Assembly: GCA_002371755.1 (NCBI GenBank)
Contig: DFGM01000003.1
Location: 11,652 to 29,076, forward strand
Direction of reading: 5' to 3'
Length of the DNA stretch: 17,425 nucleotides
Source: Verrucomicrobia bacterium UBA3750
GTDB lineage: Bacteria; Verrucomicrobiota; Kiritimatiellia; RFP12; UBA1067
Below the pieces are notes generated by a model that had not been told where the DNA came from, did not search any database, and saw nothing but the letters and a program-made list of their open reading frames with translations. The translations under genes were made by a program, and so were the position numbers. Below, piece after piece: positions 7,547-15,566 of this stretch. How positions within the stretch are numbered: the stretch's first letter is position 1; the number at the start of each line of letters is the position of its first letter.

Positions 7547-8568
7547 GAATAGTTACATTCGGAGAGATAATGATGCGCCTCAACCCCGAGGGGTATCGGA
7601 GATTCGTGCAGGCGGAGAAGTTCGAGGCGAGCTATGCAGGAGGCGAAGCAAACGTAGCCGTATCGCTTGCCAATTACGGGCTCGATGCCGCGTTTGCGAC
7701 GAAATTGCCGGACAACCCCCTGGGCGAGGCGGCGCGCAATGCGGTGAGGCGTTTTGGCGTCGATACCGCATCGATCGTCTGGGGCGGGCCCAGGCTCGGC
7801 GTCTATTTCGTGGAGAAGGGCGCTTCGCAGCGTCCGTCCAAGGTCGTCTACGATCGTGCCGGCTCTTCCATCGCGCTTGCCGGGCGCGGCGACTTCGATT
7901 GGAAGAAGATCCTCAAAGGCGCCAAATGGTTCCACTTCACCGGCATCACGCCGGCCTTGGGCGGCGAGCTGCCCCAAATTTGCCTCGATGCGCTGAAGGT
8001 CTGCAAGGAAAAGAAGATAACCGTTTCCTGCGACCTCAACTACCGCGGCAAGCTCTGGAGCCGCGAGGAGGCGGGAAAGTGCATGGCGAAACTCGTGCCG
8101 CATGTGGACGTGTTGATCGCGAACGAAGCCGATGCCGCAGACGTATTCGGCATCAAGGGCGAAGGGAGTGACGTGGAAAGCGGCAAACTCGAGAAGTCCG
8201 GCTACGTTTCCGTGGCCGAACAGCTTGTCAAACGGTTTGGGGTGAAGAAGGTGGCGATCACTCTCAGGACTTCGCTTTCCGCATCGCGCAATCTCTGGGC
8301 GGGGATGCTTTATGACGCGAAGATGCGCAAGGCGTCCTTCTCCGGCGAGTACGACATGCAGATTGTCGACCGGGTGGGCGGAGGCGATTCGTTCGGCGGC
8401 GGGCTTATATATGCGCTTGCGACAGGCAAGAAGGACCAGGCGGCAATCGACTTCGCCGTGGCGGCGAGCTGCCTGAAGCATTCGATAGAACACGACTTCA
8501 ATCTCGTGGGCGTGAAGGAAGTGGAGTCTCTCGCGGCCGGAAACTCGTCAGGGAGGGTGCAAAGATGA
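7543..8568 (+). CDS. kdgK: 2-keto-3-deoxygluconate (KDG) kinase, PfkB family
   Basis: 341 aa PfkB/ribokinase-family sugar kinase. The start MRIVTFGEIMMRLNPEG is typical of KDG kinases. GGEANVAVSLANYG (residues 33-46) is the substrate-binding Gly-Gly loop. The C-terminal anion-hole motif is DRVGGGDSFGGG, with catalytic base D282. The Ser in place of Ala in GGDSF is common in the family. It phosphorylates KDG or KDGal at O6 in the cytoplasm to feed the aldolase encoded just upstream, with which it overlaps by 4 nt. The GAAAGGAG region lies just upstream within the aldolase gene. Context makes KDG/KDGal much more likely than another sugar. Confidence 0.92.
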   Translation: MRIVTFGEIMMRLNPEGYRRFVQAEKFEASYAGGEANVAVSLANYGLDAAFATKLPDNPLGEAARNAVRRFGVDTASIVWGGPRLGVYFVEKGASQRPSKVVYDRAGSSIALAGRGDFDWKKILKGAKWFHFTGITPALGGELPQICLDALKVCKEKKITVSCDLNYRGKLWSREEAGKCMAKLVPHVDVLIANEADAADVFGIKGEGSDVESGKLEKSGYVSVAEQLVKRFGVKKVAITLRTSLSASRNLWAGMLYDAKMRKASFSGEYDMQIVDRVGGGDSFGGGLIYALATGKKDQAAIDFAVAASCLKHSIEHDFNLVGVKEVESLAAGNSSGRVQR

Positions 8569-9377
8569 AAAGAAATATACTGATCACAGGTTCGTCGCAC
8601 GGCATCGGCGCGGGTTGCGCCATCGCTTTTGCGCGTGACGAAGGAGCGAACATCGGCATTTGCGGCAACAAGGATGCGGCCGGGGCCCAGGCCGTGGCGG
8701 CCGAATGCGGGAAGTACGGCGTGAAGACGAAAGTCTACCTGGGCGACGTCGGTTCCCACGGCTTCTGCAAAGAGACGATGGAGGATTTCATCGCCGTTTT
8801 CGGCAAGATAGACGTGCTCGTGAACAACGCGGGCGGAGCCTTGAAGATCCCGGGCGGACCCGAAGGCGAATTCAAGGATATGCCAATGGACTACTGGGAC
8901 AGCCAAATCGCGCTCAACCTCAATTCCGCCGCCTATCTTTCGCGCTACGCCGTGGCGGACATGGTCGGGAAGAAGACGGAGGGGCGCATTGTGAACATAT
9001 CCTCCGTTCACGGCCAGGTCACGTGGGTGCATCGCAGGATGCTGCCCTATTCGGCAGGAAAGGCGGGGCTCAACATGTTCACGAGGGCGCTTGGCGTGGA
9101 AGTCGCGAAATACGGCATACGCGTGAACTGCGTCGCGCCGGGCCTCATCTACACGAAGATAATGTCGCGCTACTCGGAGAACGACGTCAAGGGGTTCAAC
9201 CACAAGATCCCCGTGGGGCGCGGCGGCACGGTGGAGGAAATCGTGCCTGCGATACAGTTCTTCGCAGACGTGGAGAAGACGCGCTTCATCACCGGGCAGG
9301 TGCTGTGCGTGGATGGCGGCCAGTCGTGCGACGGGTCGATAGAATCTATGAATTTCCCGATGGATTTCAATGACTGA
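8565..9377 (+). CDS. Short-chain dehydrogenase/reductase, glucose/galactose 1-dehydrogenase-like
   Basis: 270 aa classical SDR. The cofactor motif is TGSSHGIG (8-15), NNAGG lies at 87-91, the catalytic Ser is in NISSVHG (146-147), and the pair Y162/K166 is in YSAGK. The stretch NISSVHGQVTW before the active Tyr resembles Bacillus glucose 1-dehydrogenase (SSVHEKIPW), but two residues are inserted between Ser and Tyr compared with the usual spacing. It probably oxidises an aldose to its lactone with NAD(P). It overlaps the KDG kinase gene by 4 nt, with GGGAGGG 7 nt before its start. Other SDR roles, such as oxidising or reducing a keto sugar acid, cannot be excluded. Confidence 0.85.
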   Translation: MKRNILITGSSHGIGAGCAIAFARDEGANIGICGNKDAAGAQAVAAECGKYGVKTKVYLGDVGSHGFCKETMEDFIAVFGKIDVLVNNAGGALKIPGGPEGEFKDMPMDYWDSQIALNLNSAAYLSRYAVADMVGKKTEGRIVNISSVHGQVTWVHRRMLPYSAGKAGLNMFTRALGVEVAKYGIRVNCVAPGLIYTKIMSRYSENDVKGFNHKIPVGRGGTVEEIVPAIQFFADVEKTRFITGQVLCVDGGQSCDGSIESMNFPMDFND

Positions 9378-9397
9378 AACCCAAGGGCAGCAAAAAC

Positions 9398-9403
9398 AAG
9401 GAG
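9398..9403 (+). promoter_or_regulatory. Ribosome-binding site deciding the dehydratase start
   Basis: AAGGAG lies 8 nt before ATG 9412. The earlier in-frame ATG at 9370, which overlaps the SDR stop, has no Shine-Dalgarno and would add a low-complexity 14-residue tail, so 9412 is preferred. Confidence 0.7.
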
Positions 9404-9411
9404 AAACAGGA

Positions 9412-11112
9412 ATGAGTAATTGCAATGGCGGATGCGGCGGAGACTGCGGTCTCAAGCTGCGCAGCAAATGGGAGTTCGGCGAGGCGAGCGAATGCCGTCG
9501 CGGCCTTCTATGCGGCATGGGCATCTCTCCCGAAGAGCAGTCGAGGCCGCTCATCGGCGTCGTCAATTCGTGGAACGAGTACAACCCGGGCCACGTCCAC
9601 TTGAAGGGACTTGCCGAGCGCGTGAAGCAGGGCATCCGCGACGCGGGCGGGTATCCCGTGGAGGTGATGACGACCGCGATTTGCGACGGCATGGTGCTGA
9701 AAGACCCGAAATACATCGAGATTCCTTCGCGCAACTCCATTGCCGACCAGGTGGAAATCACGGTGGACGGCAACTTCTTCGACGGCATGGTTATGCTGTC
9801 GACGTGCGATTCGATAGTGCCGGGACACCTCATGGCGGCGGCGCGCCTCGACATTCCGACCGTGCTCGTCACCGGCGGCTACATGCCGCTCGGCACGTTC
9901 CGCGGCAAGGAGGTGCTGCACATCCATGCGCAGGACAAGGTAGGCACAATGGCCGACGGCAAGATCGATCCCGACGAATACAACGGGCTCATCGAGCACT
10001 CATGGGGAACTTGCGGCGGCTGCACTTCGATGACGACCGCGAACTCCATGTGCATGGTGGCCGAGGCGCTAGGCATGTCGCTCCCGTACAATTCCACCGT
10101 GAGCGCCGTATCGAGCGAGCTCGCGCTCATAGCGTACCGCGCCGGCGAGCGGGTGATGGATCTTCTGCGCAAGGGTATTACCGCCCGCAAGATAATCACG
10201 CCCGCGGCAATCCGCAACGCGATCATGATGGATATGGCCGTGGCCGCTTCCTCGAACCTCATCCTCCACATTCCGGCCATCGCCCACGAAGCCGGCTACG
10301 ACGAGCCGTGGTGGAAGTACTTCGACGAAGCCTCCAACGAAATTCCGCTCCTCTCGCACCTGGCGCCCAGCGGCCCCTACAACCTGCACGACCTCGACCT
10401 TGCCGGCGGTCTCCCCGCCGTGATGAAGGAGCTCCTCCCGAAGATCGACGGCTCCGTGATGACGGTGACGGGAAAGACGATGGAAGAGAACGTGAAGGAT
10501 GCAAAGGTGTACAACCGCGACGTCATCCACACGCTCGAGAGCCCGGTGATGAAGGAACCCGGCATCGGAGTTCTCTACGGTTCTCTCGCTCCGGAAGGCG
10601 CGATCATCAAGCTCGCCGCCGTGCCGGACGCTCTCAAGGAGAAGTTCACGGGACCCGCGCGGGTGTTCAATTCGCTCGATGAAGGCCTGGAGGCGCTGCG
10701 CGCCGGCAAGGTCAAGCCTGGCGATGCATGCATACTCAGATTCCTCGGTCTCAAGGCGCGCTTCGGAACTACAGCCTTCATGTTCCAGGAGGAACTCAAG
10801 GGTCGCCCAGAACTCTACAACTCCTGCGCCGTTATCACCGACGGACGCTTCTCCGGAGGCACCTCCGGTCTTTCCGTGGGCTATGTTTCGCCGGAAGCGG
10901 CGCTTGCGGGTCCGCTCGGTCTCGTCAAAGAAGGCGATACCATCGAAATCGACCTCACTGCGCGCAGGATCGAGCTCAAGATTCCCGATGAGGAGATGGC
11001 GGCACGCAAGGCGGCGTTCTCGTGGAAGTTCGACGAGACGAAGTATCCGCGCTTCCTCAATCTCTTCGTGAAGAACGTAGGCTCGATGGCCCACGGAGGA
11101 ATCTGGGAGTGA
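9412..11112 (+). CDS. IlvD/Edd-family iron-sulfur sugar-acid dehydratase
   Basis: 566 aa, the usual length for dihydroxy-acid/aldonate dehydratases, which remove water from an aldonate to give a 2-keto-3-deoxy acid. Visible: NPGHVHL, C91 in ICDG, SRNSIADQVE, C132 in STCDSIVPGHLMAAARL, C201/C204 in GTCGGCTSMTTANSM, LYGSLAPEGAIIK and ITDGRFSGGTSGLSVGYVSPEA. The position that carries a [2Fe-2S] Cys in arabinonate dehydratases (NPCH) is Gly here (NPGH), as in E. coli IlvD, so a [4Fe-4S] cluster is more likely. The N-terminus has an extra C4-x3-C8-x3-C12 motif. A role in branched-chain amino-acid synthesis is unlikely, given the neighbours. The substrate is probably galactonate or gluconate. Confidence 0.88.
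   Translation: MSNCNGGCGGDCGLKLRSKWEFGEASECRRGLLCGMGISPEEQSRPLIGVVNSWNEYNPGHVHLKGLAERVKQGIRDAGGYPVEVMTTAICDGMVLKDPKYIEIPSRNSIADQVEITVDGNFFDGMVMLSTCDSIVPGHLMAAARLDIPTVLVTGGYMPLGTFRGKEVLHIHAQDKVGTMADGKIDPDEYNGLIEHSWGTCGGCTSMTTANSMCMVAEALGMSLPYNSTVSAVSSELALIAYRAGERVMDLLRKGITARKIITPAAIRNAIMMDMAVAASSNLILHIPAIAHEAGYDEPWWKYFDEASNEIPLLSHLAPSGPYNLHDLDLAGGLPAVMKELLPKIDGSVMTVTGKTMEENVKDAKVYNRDVIHTLESPVMKEPGIGVLYGSLAPEGAIIKLAAVPDALKEKFTGPARVFNSLDEGLEALRAGKVKPGDACILRFLGLKARFGTTAFMFQEELKGRPELYNSCAVITDGRFSGGTSGLSVGYVSPEAALAGPLGLVKEGDTIEIDLTARRIELKIPDEEMAARKAAFSWKFDETKYPRFLNLFVKNVGSMAHGGIWE
11095..11100 (+). promoter_or_regulatory. Ribosome-binding site deciding the flavoprotein GTG start
   Basis: GGAGGA, inside the end of the dehydratase gene, is 8 nt before GTG 11109. 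That GTG overlaps the dehydratase stop (GTGA) and directly precedes the FAD-binding strand DVLVIGGG, which settles the start despite the non-ATG codon. Confidence 0.8.
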
Positions 11113-12263
11113 CGGACGTTCTCGTCATAGGCGGGGGACTCGCGGGCTGGCGGGCGGCCGAAGCGGCGGTGAAGGCCGGCGCTTCCGTTGCGCTCGTCGC
11201 CAATGGCGCGGGCAACTCGCCTGACATTCATGCCATCAACGTGCCCGTCGCGCCGGAGGATTCGCCGGAACGCTACATGGAAGATACTCTCGCCAGCGGC
11301 AAAGGCAAATGCGACGTGAAGCTCGTCGAAATCCTTTGTCGTGAAGCACCGGCGCTTGCGGAGGAGTTTCCCTTCGACCGCAATGCCGACGGTTCGTACA
11401 AGCTTCTGCAGCCGCTCGGCTGCAGCGTTCCCCGGTGCGTCTCCATCGACCACAAGATCGGAGCCTGGGCGCTTGCGAAGATCAAGCGCGGCCTGTCCGG
11501 CAAGATCGAGGTCTTGAACGGGCGCGTGACGGAGCTGGACTTCTCCCGCGCCAGGGCCATCGTCATAGCCACAGGCGGATGGTGCGGCAAATACGGGTTC
11601 AGCGACAATCCTCCGGAACTTCGCGGCGACGGCATAGACATGGCTGTCAAGCTCGGCGCGGCCGTGCGCGACATGTATCTCGTCCAATACGAGCCTACTG
11701 TCGCGCTCGCGCCTGCCAGACTTCGCGGCATCCCGGTCATAACCACGATGCTTTACGAAGGCGCAACCTTCCGCAACAAGGACGGCATGGAGTTCCTCCC
11801 CGACAAGCACGCCAACAAGGACGAAATCTCCCGCGCCATCCAAAACGAGATCGTCCATGGGCGGGGTGTGCTGGCGCCTGAGGTTCCGGTCATTCCCGGC
11901 GTATGGTTCGATGCCACCGGGGTGCCTGCCCGTATTCTGGAAACCACCTATGCCGATACGTTCAAGCGCTATCTCGCGGCCGGCGTCGATATCCGGAAAG
12001 AGCCGATGCTTGTCGCGCCCGCGCCCCATACTTCTCTCGGGGGACTCGTCATCGACACGCGTTGCCGGGTGCTCAAGCCTGACGGCACGCCCATACCCGG
12101 CCTGTACGCGGCCGGCGAGGTGACAGGCGGCATCCACGGCGCGAACCGTATCGGCGGCAGCGCCGGCACGGAAGTGCTGGTCTTTGGAAGAATCGCAGGT
12201 TCGGAAGCGGCATCGCACGCCAAAATCCAGCCTTGCGCAGTTCAGGGAAATAATGCATCATGA
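11109..12263 (+). CDS. Short FAD-dependent oxidoreductase of the fumarate reductase/aspartate oxidase flavoprotein family
   Basis: 384 aa, clearly shorter than FrdA/SdhA/NadB (roughly 500-600 aa). The N-terminus is a dinucleotide-binding fold with G8-x-G10-xx-G13 (VIGGGLAG), then ATGG near residue 156. The C-terminal FAD part has H307 in HTSLGGLVID, PGLYAAGEVTGGIHG and ANRIGGSAGTEVLVFGRIAG. In the capping domain, the Arg that is the proton donor in fumarate reductases and aspartate oxidases (R-G-E-G) is replaced by Leu215 (MLYEGA), so succinate/fumarate chemistry is improbable. The C-terminal helical domain is absent. It starts with GTG, overlapping the dehydratase stop by 4 nt. It likely oxidises or reduces a sugar-derived metabolite; the substrate and electron acceptor are unknown. 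Confidence 0.85.
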   Translation: MTDVLVIGGGLAGWRAAEAAVKAGASVALVANGAGNSPDIHAINVPVAPEDSPERYMEDTLASGKGKCDVKLVEILCREAPALAEEFPFDRNADGSYKLLQPLGCSVPRCVSIDHKIGAWALAKIKRGLSGKIEVLNGRVTELDFSRARAIVIATGGWCGKYGFSDNPPELRGDGIDMAVKLGAAVRDMYLVQYEPTVALAPARLRGIPVITTMLYEGATFRNKDGMEFLPDKHANKDEISRAIQNEIVHGRGVLAPEVPVIPGVWFDATGVPARILETTYADTFKRYLAAGVDIRKEPMLVAPAPHTSLGGLVIDTRCRVLKPDGTPIPGLYAAGEVTGGIHGANRIGGSAGTEVLVFGRIAGSEAASHAKIQPCAVQGNNAS

Positions 12264-13504
12264 ACAGACTTGACATACTCGAATATTCCGGCGATGGATA
12301 CTCTCGCGTCGTAAGCGGCGCGAAATGGACTGTCGCAGCGCTGAATCACGCAGCGAGATTCGACGAAAAGAACATCGTCGACCTCGAGCGCCACAACGAG
12401 ACGGACGAGACGTTCGTCCTTCTTTCCGGAGAGGCGACGCTTCTCGTGGGTGAAGAAGCGGAGCGCGTCAAGATGGAGCCGCTCAAGTTCTACAACATCC
12501 GCGCGGGCGCCTGGCACAACATAATCGTGACGCCAGGCTCGCGCGTCCTCGTGGCCGAAAACGCCGATACGTCGAAAGACAATACCGACTACATGTGCAT
12601 CGAGACGCGGCGCGTATTCAAGAAGCATCCTTCCTTCGAGGAGGTGCTGCCCGGCACGTTTCTTCTCAAGGTTCCGTTCGGCCCGGTGTGGACGGGCGTG
12701 ATTCTCGTGCGCGGCGAAAAGAACATCATGATAGATTCTTCGCACGAAGAGCCGGAGAAACACCTCATCCCGGCGCTTGCGGAACTCGGGCTCGCGCCGA
12801 AGGATATCGACTGGCTTCTCTGCACGCACGTGCATGGCGACCATATCGGGGGGCACCATGCGCTCGCGACCAGGTACGGAGTGAAGACCGCTACTCTAGC
12901 ATCGGCCGCAGACGCGATCAGAGACCCGGTGAAGGTGGCCATACGCGTCCGCACGCGCTTCCCGCAGAATTCGCCGCCGCCGCAGTCGTATCTCAAAGGA
13001 GTGGAACCCGACAAGCTGCTTGCTGAAGGCGAGCTTCTGGAAGGGCGCTTCAAGGCGATTGCCGCGCCCGGGCACGACGACGACTGTCTCGTCTGGCTCG
13101 ATTCGAAAACAGGCACGGCTTTCACTGGCGACTCCCTGCAGGCGAACGGAACCGTCTGCCAGGGAATAGCGTTCTACCGGGACCTGCCTGCGTACAGGAG
13201 GACCTTGCGGAAACTCGCAGCCGAAAAGATCGAGAACATCGTTTGCGGACACGAGTATGACGGGATCGGTTCGGTCGTGGTTGGGCGCGATGCCGTCGCC
13301 GCCGCCTTGCGCTGCTCGGAAGAGCGCGTACGCGTATATGGCGAACGCATAGCTTCGTACACGGCCGGTGCCGCCGCCTCCGCCGCCGATGAAGCCGCCG
13401 TGGCAACGCTCGCCCGCCGCCTTGTGCGCGAGGAAGGATGCGGCATCCCCGAAAGGCTTTTCCTCGCAATGCATACCGTTTCGGAACATTTGAAGGAGCG
13501 CTGA
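12260..13504 (+). CDS. Cupin-metallo-beta-lactamase-fold fusion hydrolase (possible sugar lactonase)
   Basis: 414 aa with two domains. Residues about 20-105 are a cupin: motif 1 is RHNETDETFVLLSG (H45, E50, G57) and motif 2 is IRAGAWHN (H86). Residues about 125-345 are a metallo-beta-lactamase fold with a complete two-metal ligand set: H190-x-H192-x-D194-H195 (THVHGDHIGGH), H272 (APGHDDD), D291 (FTGDS) and H331 (CGHEYD). The remaining C-terminal helices are Ala-rich. No signal peptide is seen, so it should be cytoplasmic. It overlaps the flavoprotein gene by 4 nt. The pathway otherwise lacks a lactonase between the SDR and the dehydratase, and this fold includes lactonases, so aldonolactone opening is a reasonable inference. 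The cupin could bind sugar or act as an isomerase. Confidence 0.85.
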   Translation: MNRLDILEYSGDGYSRVVSGAKWTVAALNHAARFDEKNIVDLERHNETDETFVLLSGEATLLVGEEAERVKMEPLKFYNIRAGAWHNIIVTPGSRVLVAENADTSKDNTDYMCIETRRVFKKHPSFEEVLPGTFLLKVPFGPVWTGVILVRGEKNIMIDSSHEEPEKHLIPALAELGLAPKDIDWLLCTHVHGDHIGGHHALATRYGVKTATLASAADAIRDPVKVAIRVRTRFPQNSPPPQSYLKGVEPDKLLAEGELLEGRFKAIAAPGHDDDCLVWLDSKTGTAFTGDSLQANGTVCQGIAFYRDLPAYRRTLRKLAAEKIENIVCGHEYDGIGSVVVGRDAVAAALRCSEERVRVYGERIASYTAGAAASAADEAAVATLARRLVREEGCGIPERLFLAMHTVSEHLKER

Positions 13505-13508
13505 CCAT

Positions 13509-15566
13509 ATGAAAACCCTTGCCGTGTTGTCTTTCGCTCTGCCGGTTTTGTGCGCTTTCGCCGGGATTTTGCCGGTGGAAGTGTGGGAGAAGGGCGCGGG
13601 CGACGTCGACCGTTCGGCGGAATATTCCATTTCGGAAGCCGTGAGGGAAGTGCCGCTCGCCTCTCCGGACTTCAAACTCAGCCGCCGCATCGTCAAGGTG
13701 ACTAATCCATCCAAAGAGGACAAGACGGTGCAGATATGCGTCAGGGCCGCAACGCCGTTCAAGCCGTCGAATTGGGTAATCCCGGGCGTCATCTACGGCG
13801 ACAACTCGTTCGGCAACCAGGTGGCGCCGGCCGGGCTGGAGAAGGATGGCGAGCCATGGGTGTTCGGGTACGACCGCGAGTCCATCCCGTCCTGCACTCT
13901 TTCCGAGACGAAGGATGCGCTCTTTGCGATGTTCGCTTCCGATCGCGACGCGGCGTCGCTCGAAAGCTCCTGCTCCATAAAACGCCTCTCCGACGGCACG
14001 TTCGAGCACAGGATAATCTACCCCGTGCGGGAAAGTCCGGTATGCTATGCGTTCAAGTTCAGCTACGTAGACCGCTACGATACGTGGATAACGCTTCCTC
14101 CCGGCGCGACTTTCGAGGCGGAATCGTTTTTCTTGGAGGGGAAGCCGCGCTGGGAGAACTGCGGCTATCGCGAGGCTCTGAAAGCCGCGATGGCGATCCT
14201 CAAACACGACCACCTCCCGGCGATGGACGCAGAGACGGCCTATGAAGTCTCCCATCAGTGGCTCCGGGACTGCTGCGAATATTTTACCGGAAGCGGCAGA
14301 TCGAAGGGGGCGATGGGGACGGACATCTCGTTCAGGCTCGGCTACACGGCGCGCACGAACAAAGTCAATCTTCCCGCGTGGATGACCCCGGAGGAGAAGA
14401 AACTCACCCTTGCCGATCTCGAGCGCAATCCAAAGCTGAACCGCCCCTACCTCCGCACATTCTGGATGGACGAGATGGGCTTTGCGGGGCAGAACTTCAT
14501 GGCGCACCGCCTTTCGTACTTCGATGCGGTCAAGCGCGGGGATGCCGCGTTTGCCCAGTGGTGCCTTGACGACCTGGACGACTGGGTCGGGCGCCAAGTG
14601 ACGACGGGGCCGGCGGCGGGTCTCGCACCCACGCACCGCCGCCGCCCGAAGAAAGCCGCCGACAGCCTCAGCATCACCGAACTCGGATGGGGGACGGGTG
14701 AGGCCGCGAAGTTCTACAAGGCTCTCAAGGAGGCCGGTATCGAACATCCCGCATATCTCGACTTCGCAAAGCGTCTTGCGGACTTCTTCGTGGAGCATTA
14801 CGACGAAGACGACCCGTTCGGGCGCATCTGGTCGCTCGAAACGGGGAAGAAACTCGAAGGCGGCGGCGATGGCGGCGGTTTCATGGTGAAAGGAATGCTG
14901 GAGCTTCATGCCGTCACGGGAGAGAAGAAATATCTCGACTGCGCGAGAAGGGCGTTCGACCGTTACTTCGAAAAGGACCTCTCCCGTTTCCGCTGCGTTG
15001 CCGGCGCCGACGACTGCAATTGCGTGGACAAGGAATCTTCCTTTCCTTACATATACTCCGCCCTGGAGCTCTATCGCCAGACGAAAGAGAAAAAGTATCT
15101 GGATGCGGCGGAACGCGTGGCCTCGTACTTCTGCTCGTGGATGTTCACGTACGACGCGTTGTATCCCCCGGAGAGCGAGTTCGGGCGCTTCGGCTACAAG
15201 ACCGCCGGCGGCACGCTTGTTTCCGCCGAGCACCAGAGCATCGATCCGTATGCCACTGTCGCCATTCCCGACCTCTTCGACCTTGCCGGTTTGACGGGCG
15301 AGAGCGTGTGGCGCGAGGCGGGGCGCCTTATCTGGGTGAATGCCATGCAGGATATCGGCGGGCCGGACGGCGGCACGATCAACGGCTTCTTGCGCACCCC
15401 GGGCGCGCAAAACGAAGCCCATGCGCAGTCACGCTGGTCGAAATACCGGTCGGACCCCGTCGCCGCGCGCGGCAACTTCAACAACCAGTGCACGGCGTTT
15501 ATCGTCACGTTCCGCCTCTATGCGCTGGAACGCATCGGAGACCCTATGAAGGAGATCGAGAAATGA
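13509..15566 (+). CDS. Exported alpha/alpha-toroid protein, putative glycoside hydrolase or lyase
   Basis: 685 aa. Residues 1-18 form a signal peptide (MKTLAVLSFALPVLCAFA before G), so it is exported. Residues about 20-230 are beta-rich (RIVKVTNPSKEDKTVQICVR, then YDTWITLPPGATFEAESFFL), and the rest is helical with repeated hairpins typical of six-hairpin glycosidases: AYLDFAKRLADFFVEHY, GMLELHAVTGEKKYLDCARRA and ALELYRQTKEKKYLDAAERV. A Gly-rich GGGDGGGF loop and acidic residues (WMDEMGF, DEDDPFG) could line an active site. I do not recognise a specific CAZy family. It begins 4 nt after the cupin/MBL gene with AAGGAG 10 nt upstream, so it belongs to the operon and probably acts with the exported beta-galactosidase on a glycan. 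Confidence 0.75.
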   Translation: MKTLAVLSFALPVLCAFAGILPVEVWEKGAGDVDRSAEYSISEAVREVPLASPDFKLSRRIVKVTNPSKEDKTVQICVRAATPFKPSNWVIPGVIYGDNSFGNQVAPAGLEKDGEPWVFGYDRESIPSCTLSETKDALFAMFASDRDAASLESSCSIKRLSDGTFEHRIIYPVRESPVCYAFKFSYVDRYDTWITLPPGATFEAESFFLEGKPRWENCGYREALKAAMAILKHDHLPAMDAETAYEVSHQWLRDCCEYFTGSGRSKGAMGTDISFRLGYTARTNKVNLPAWMTPEEKKLTLADLERNPKLNRPYLRTFWMDEMGFAGQNFMAHRLSYFDAVKRGDAAFAQWCLDDLDDWVGRQVTTGPAAGLAPTHRRRPKKAADSLSITELGWGTGEAAKFYKALKEAGIEHPAYLDFAKRLADFFVEHYDEDDPFGRIWSLETGKKLEGGGDGGGFMVKGMLELHAVTGEKKYLDCARRAFDRYFEKDLSRFRCVAGADDCNCVDKESSFPYIYSALELYRQTKEKKYLDAAERVASYFCSWMFTYDALYPPESEFGRFGYKTAGGTLVSAEHQSIDPYATVAIPDLFDLAGLTGESVWREAGRLIWVNAMQDIGGPDGGTINGFLRTPGAQNEAHAQSRWSKYRSDPVAARGNFNNQCTAFIVTFRLYALERIGDPMKEIEK

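Noticed and set aside
9412..11112. Housekeeping ilvD for branched-chain amino-acid synthesis
   Set aside because: It is embedded among KDG kinase, KDPG aldolase, sugar dehydrogenase and transporter genes, with no ilv neighbours; a sugar-acid dehydratase fits better.
13509..13565. Lipoprotein signal (Cys15) in the toroid protein
   Set aside because: The residues before the Cys (PVL) do not fit a lipobox, while AFA before Gly19 is a good signal peptidase I site.
13122..15422. Very long minus-strand open frame (766 codons) opposite the cupin/MBL and toroid genes
   Set aside because: The plus strand carries two genes with clear domains, signal peptide and ribosome-binding sites. The minus frame is Arg/Ala-rich, lacks any recognisable motif and is a typical GC-rich shadow frame.
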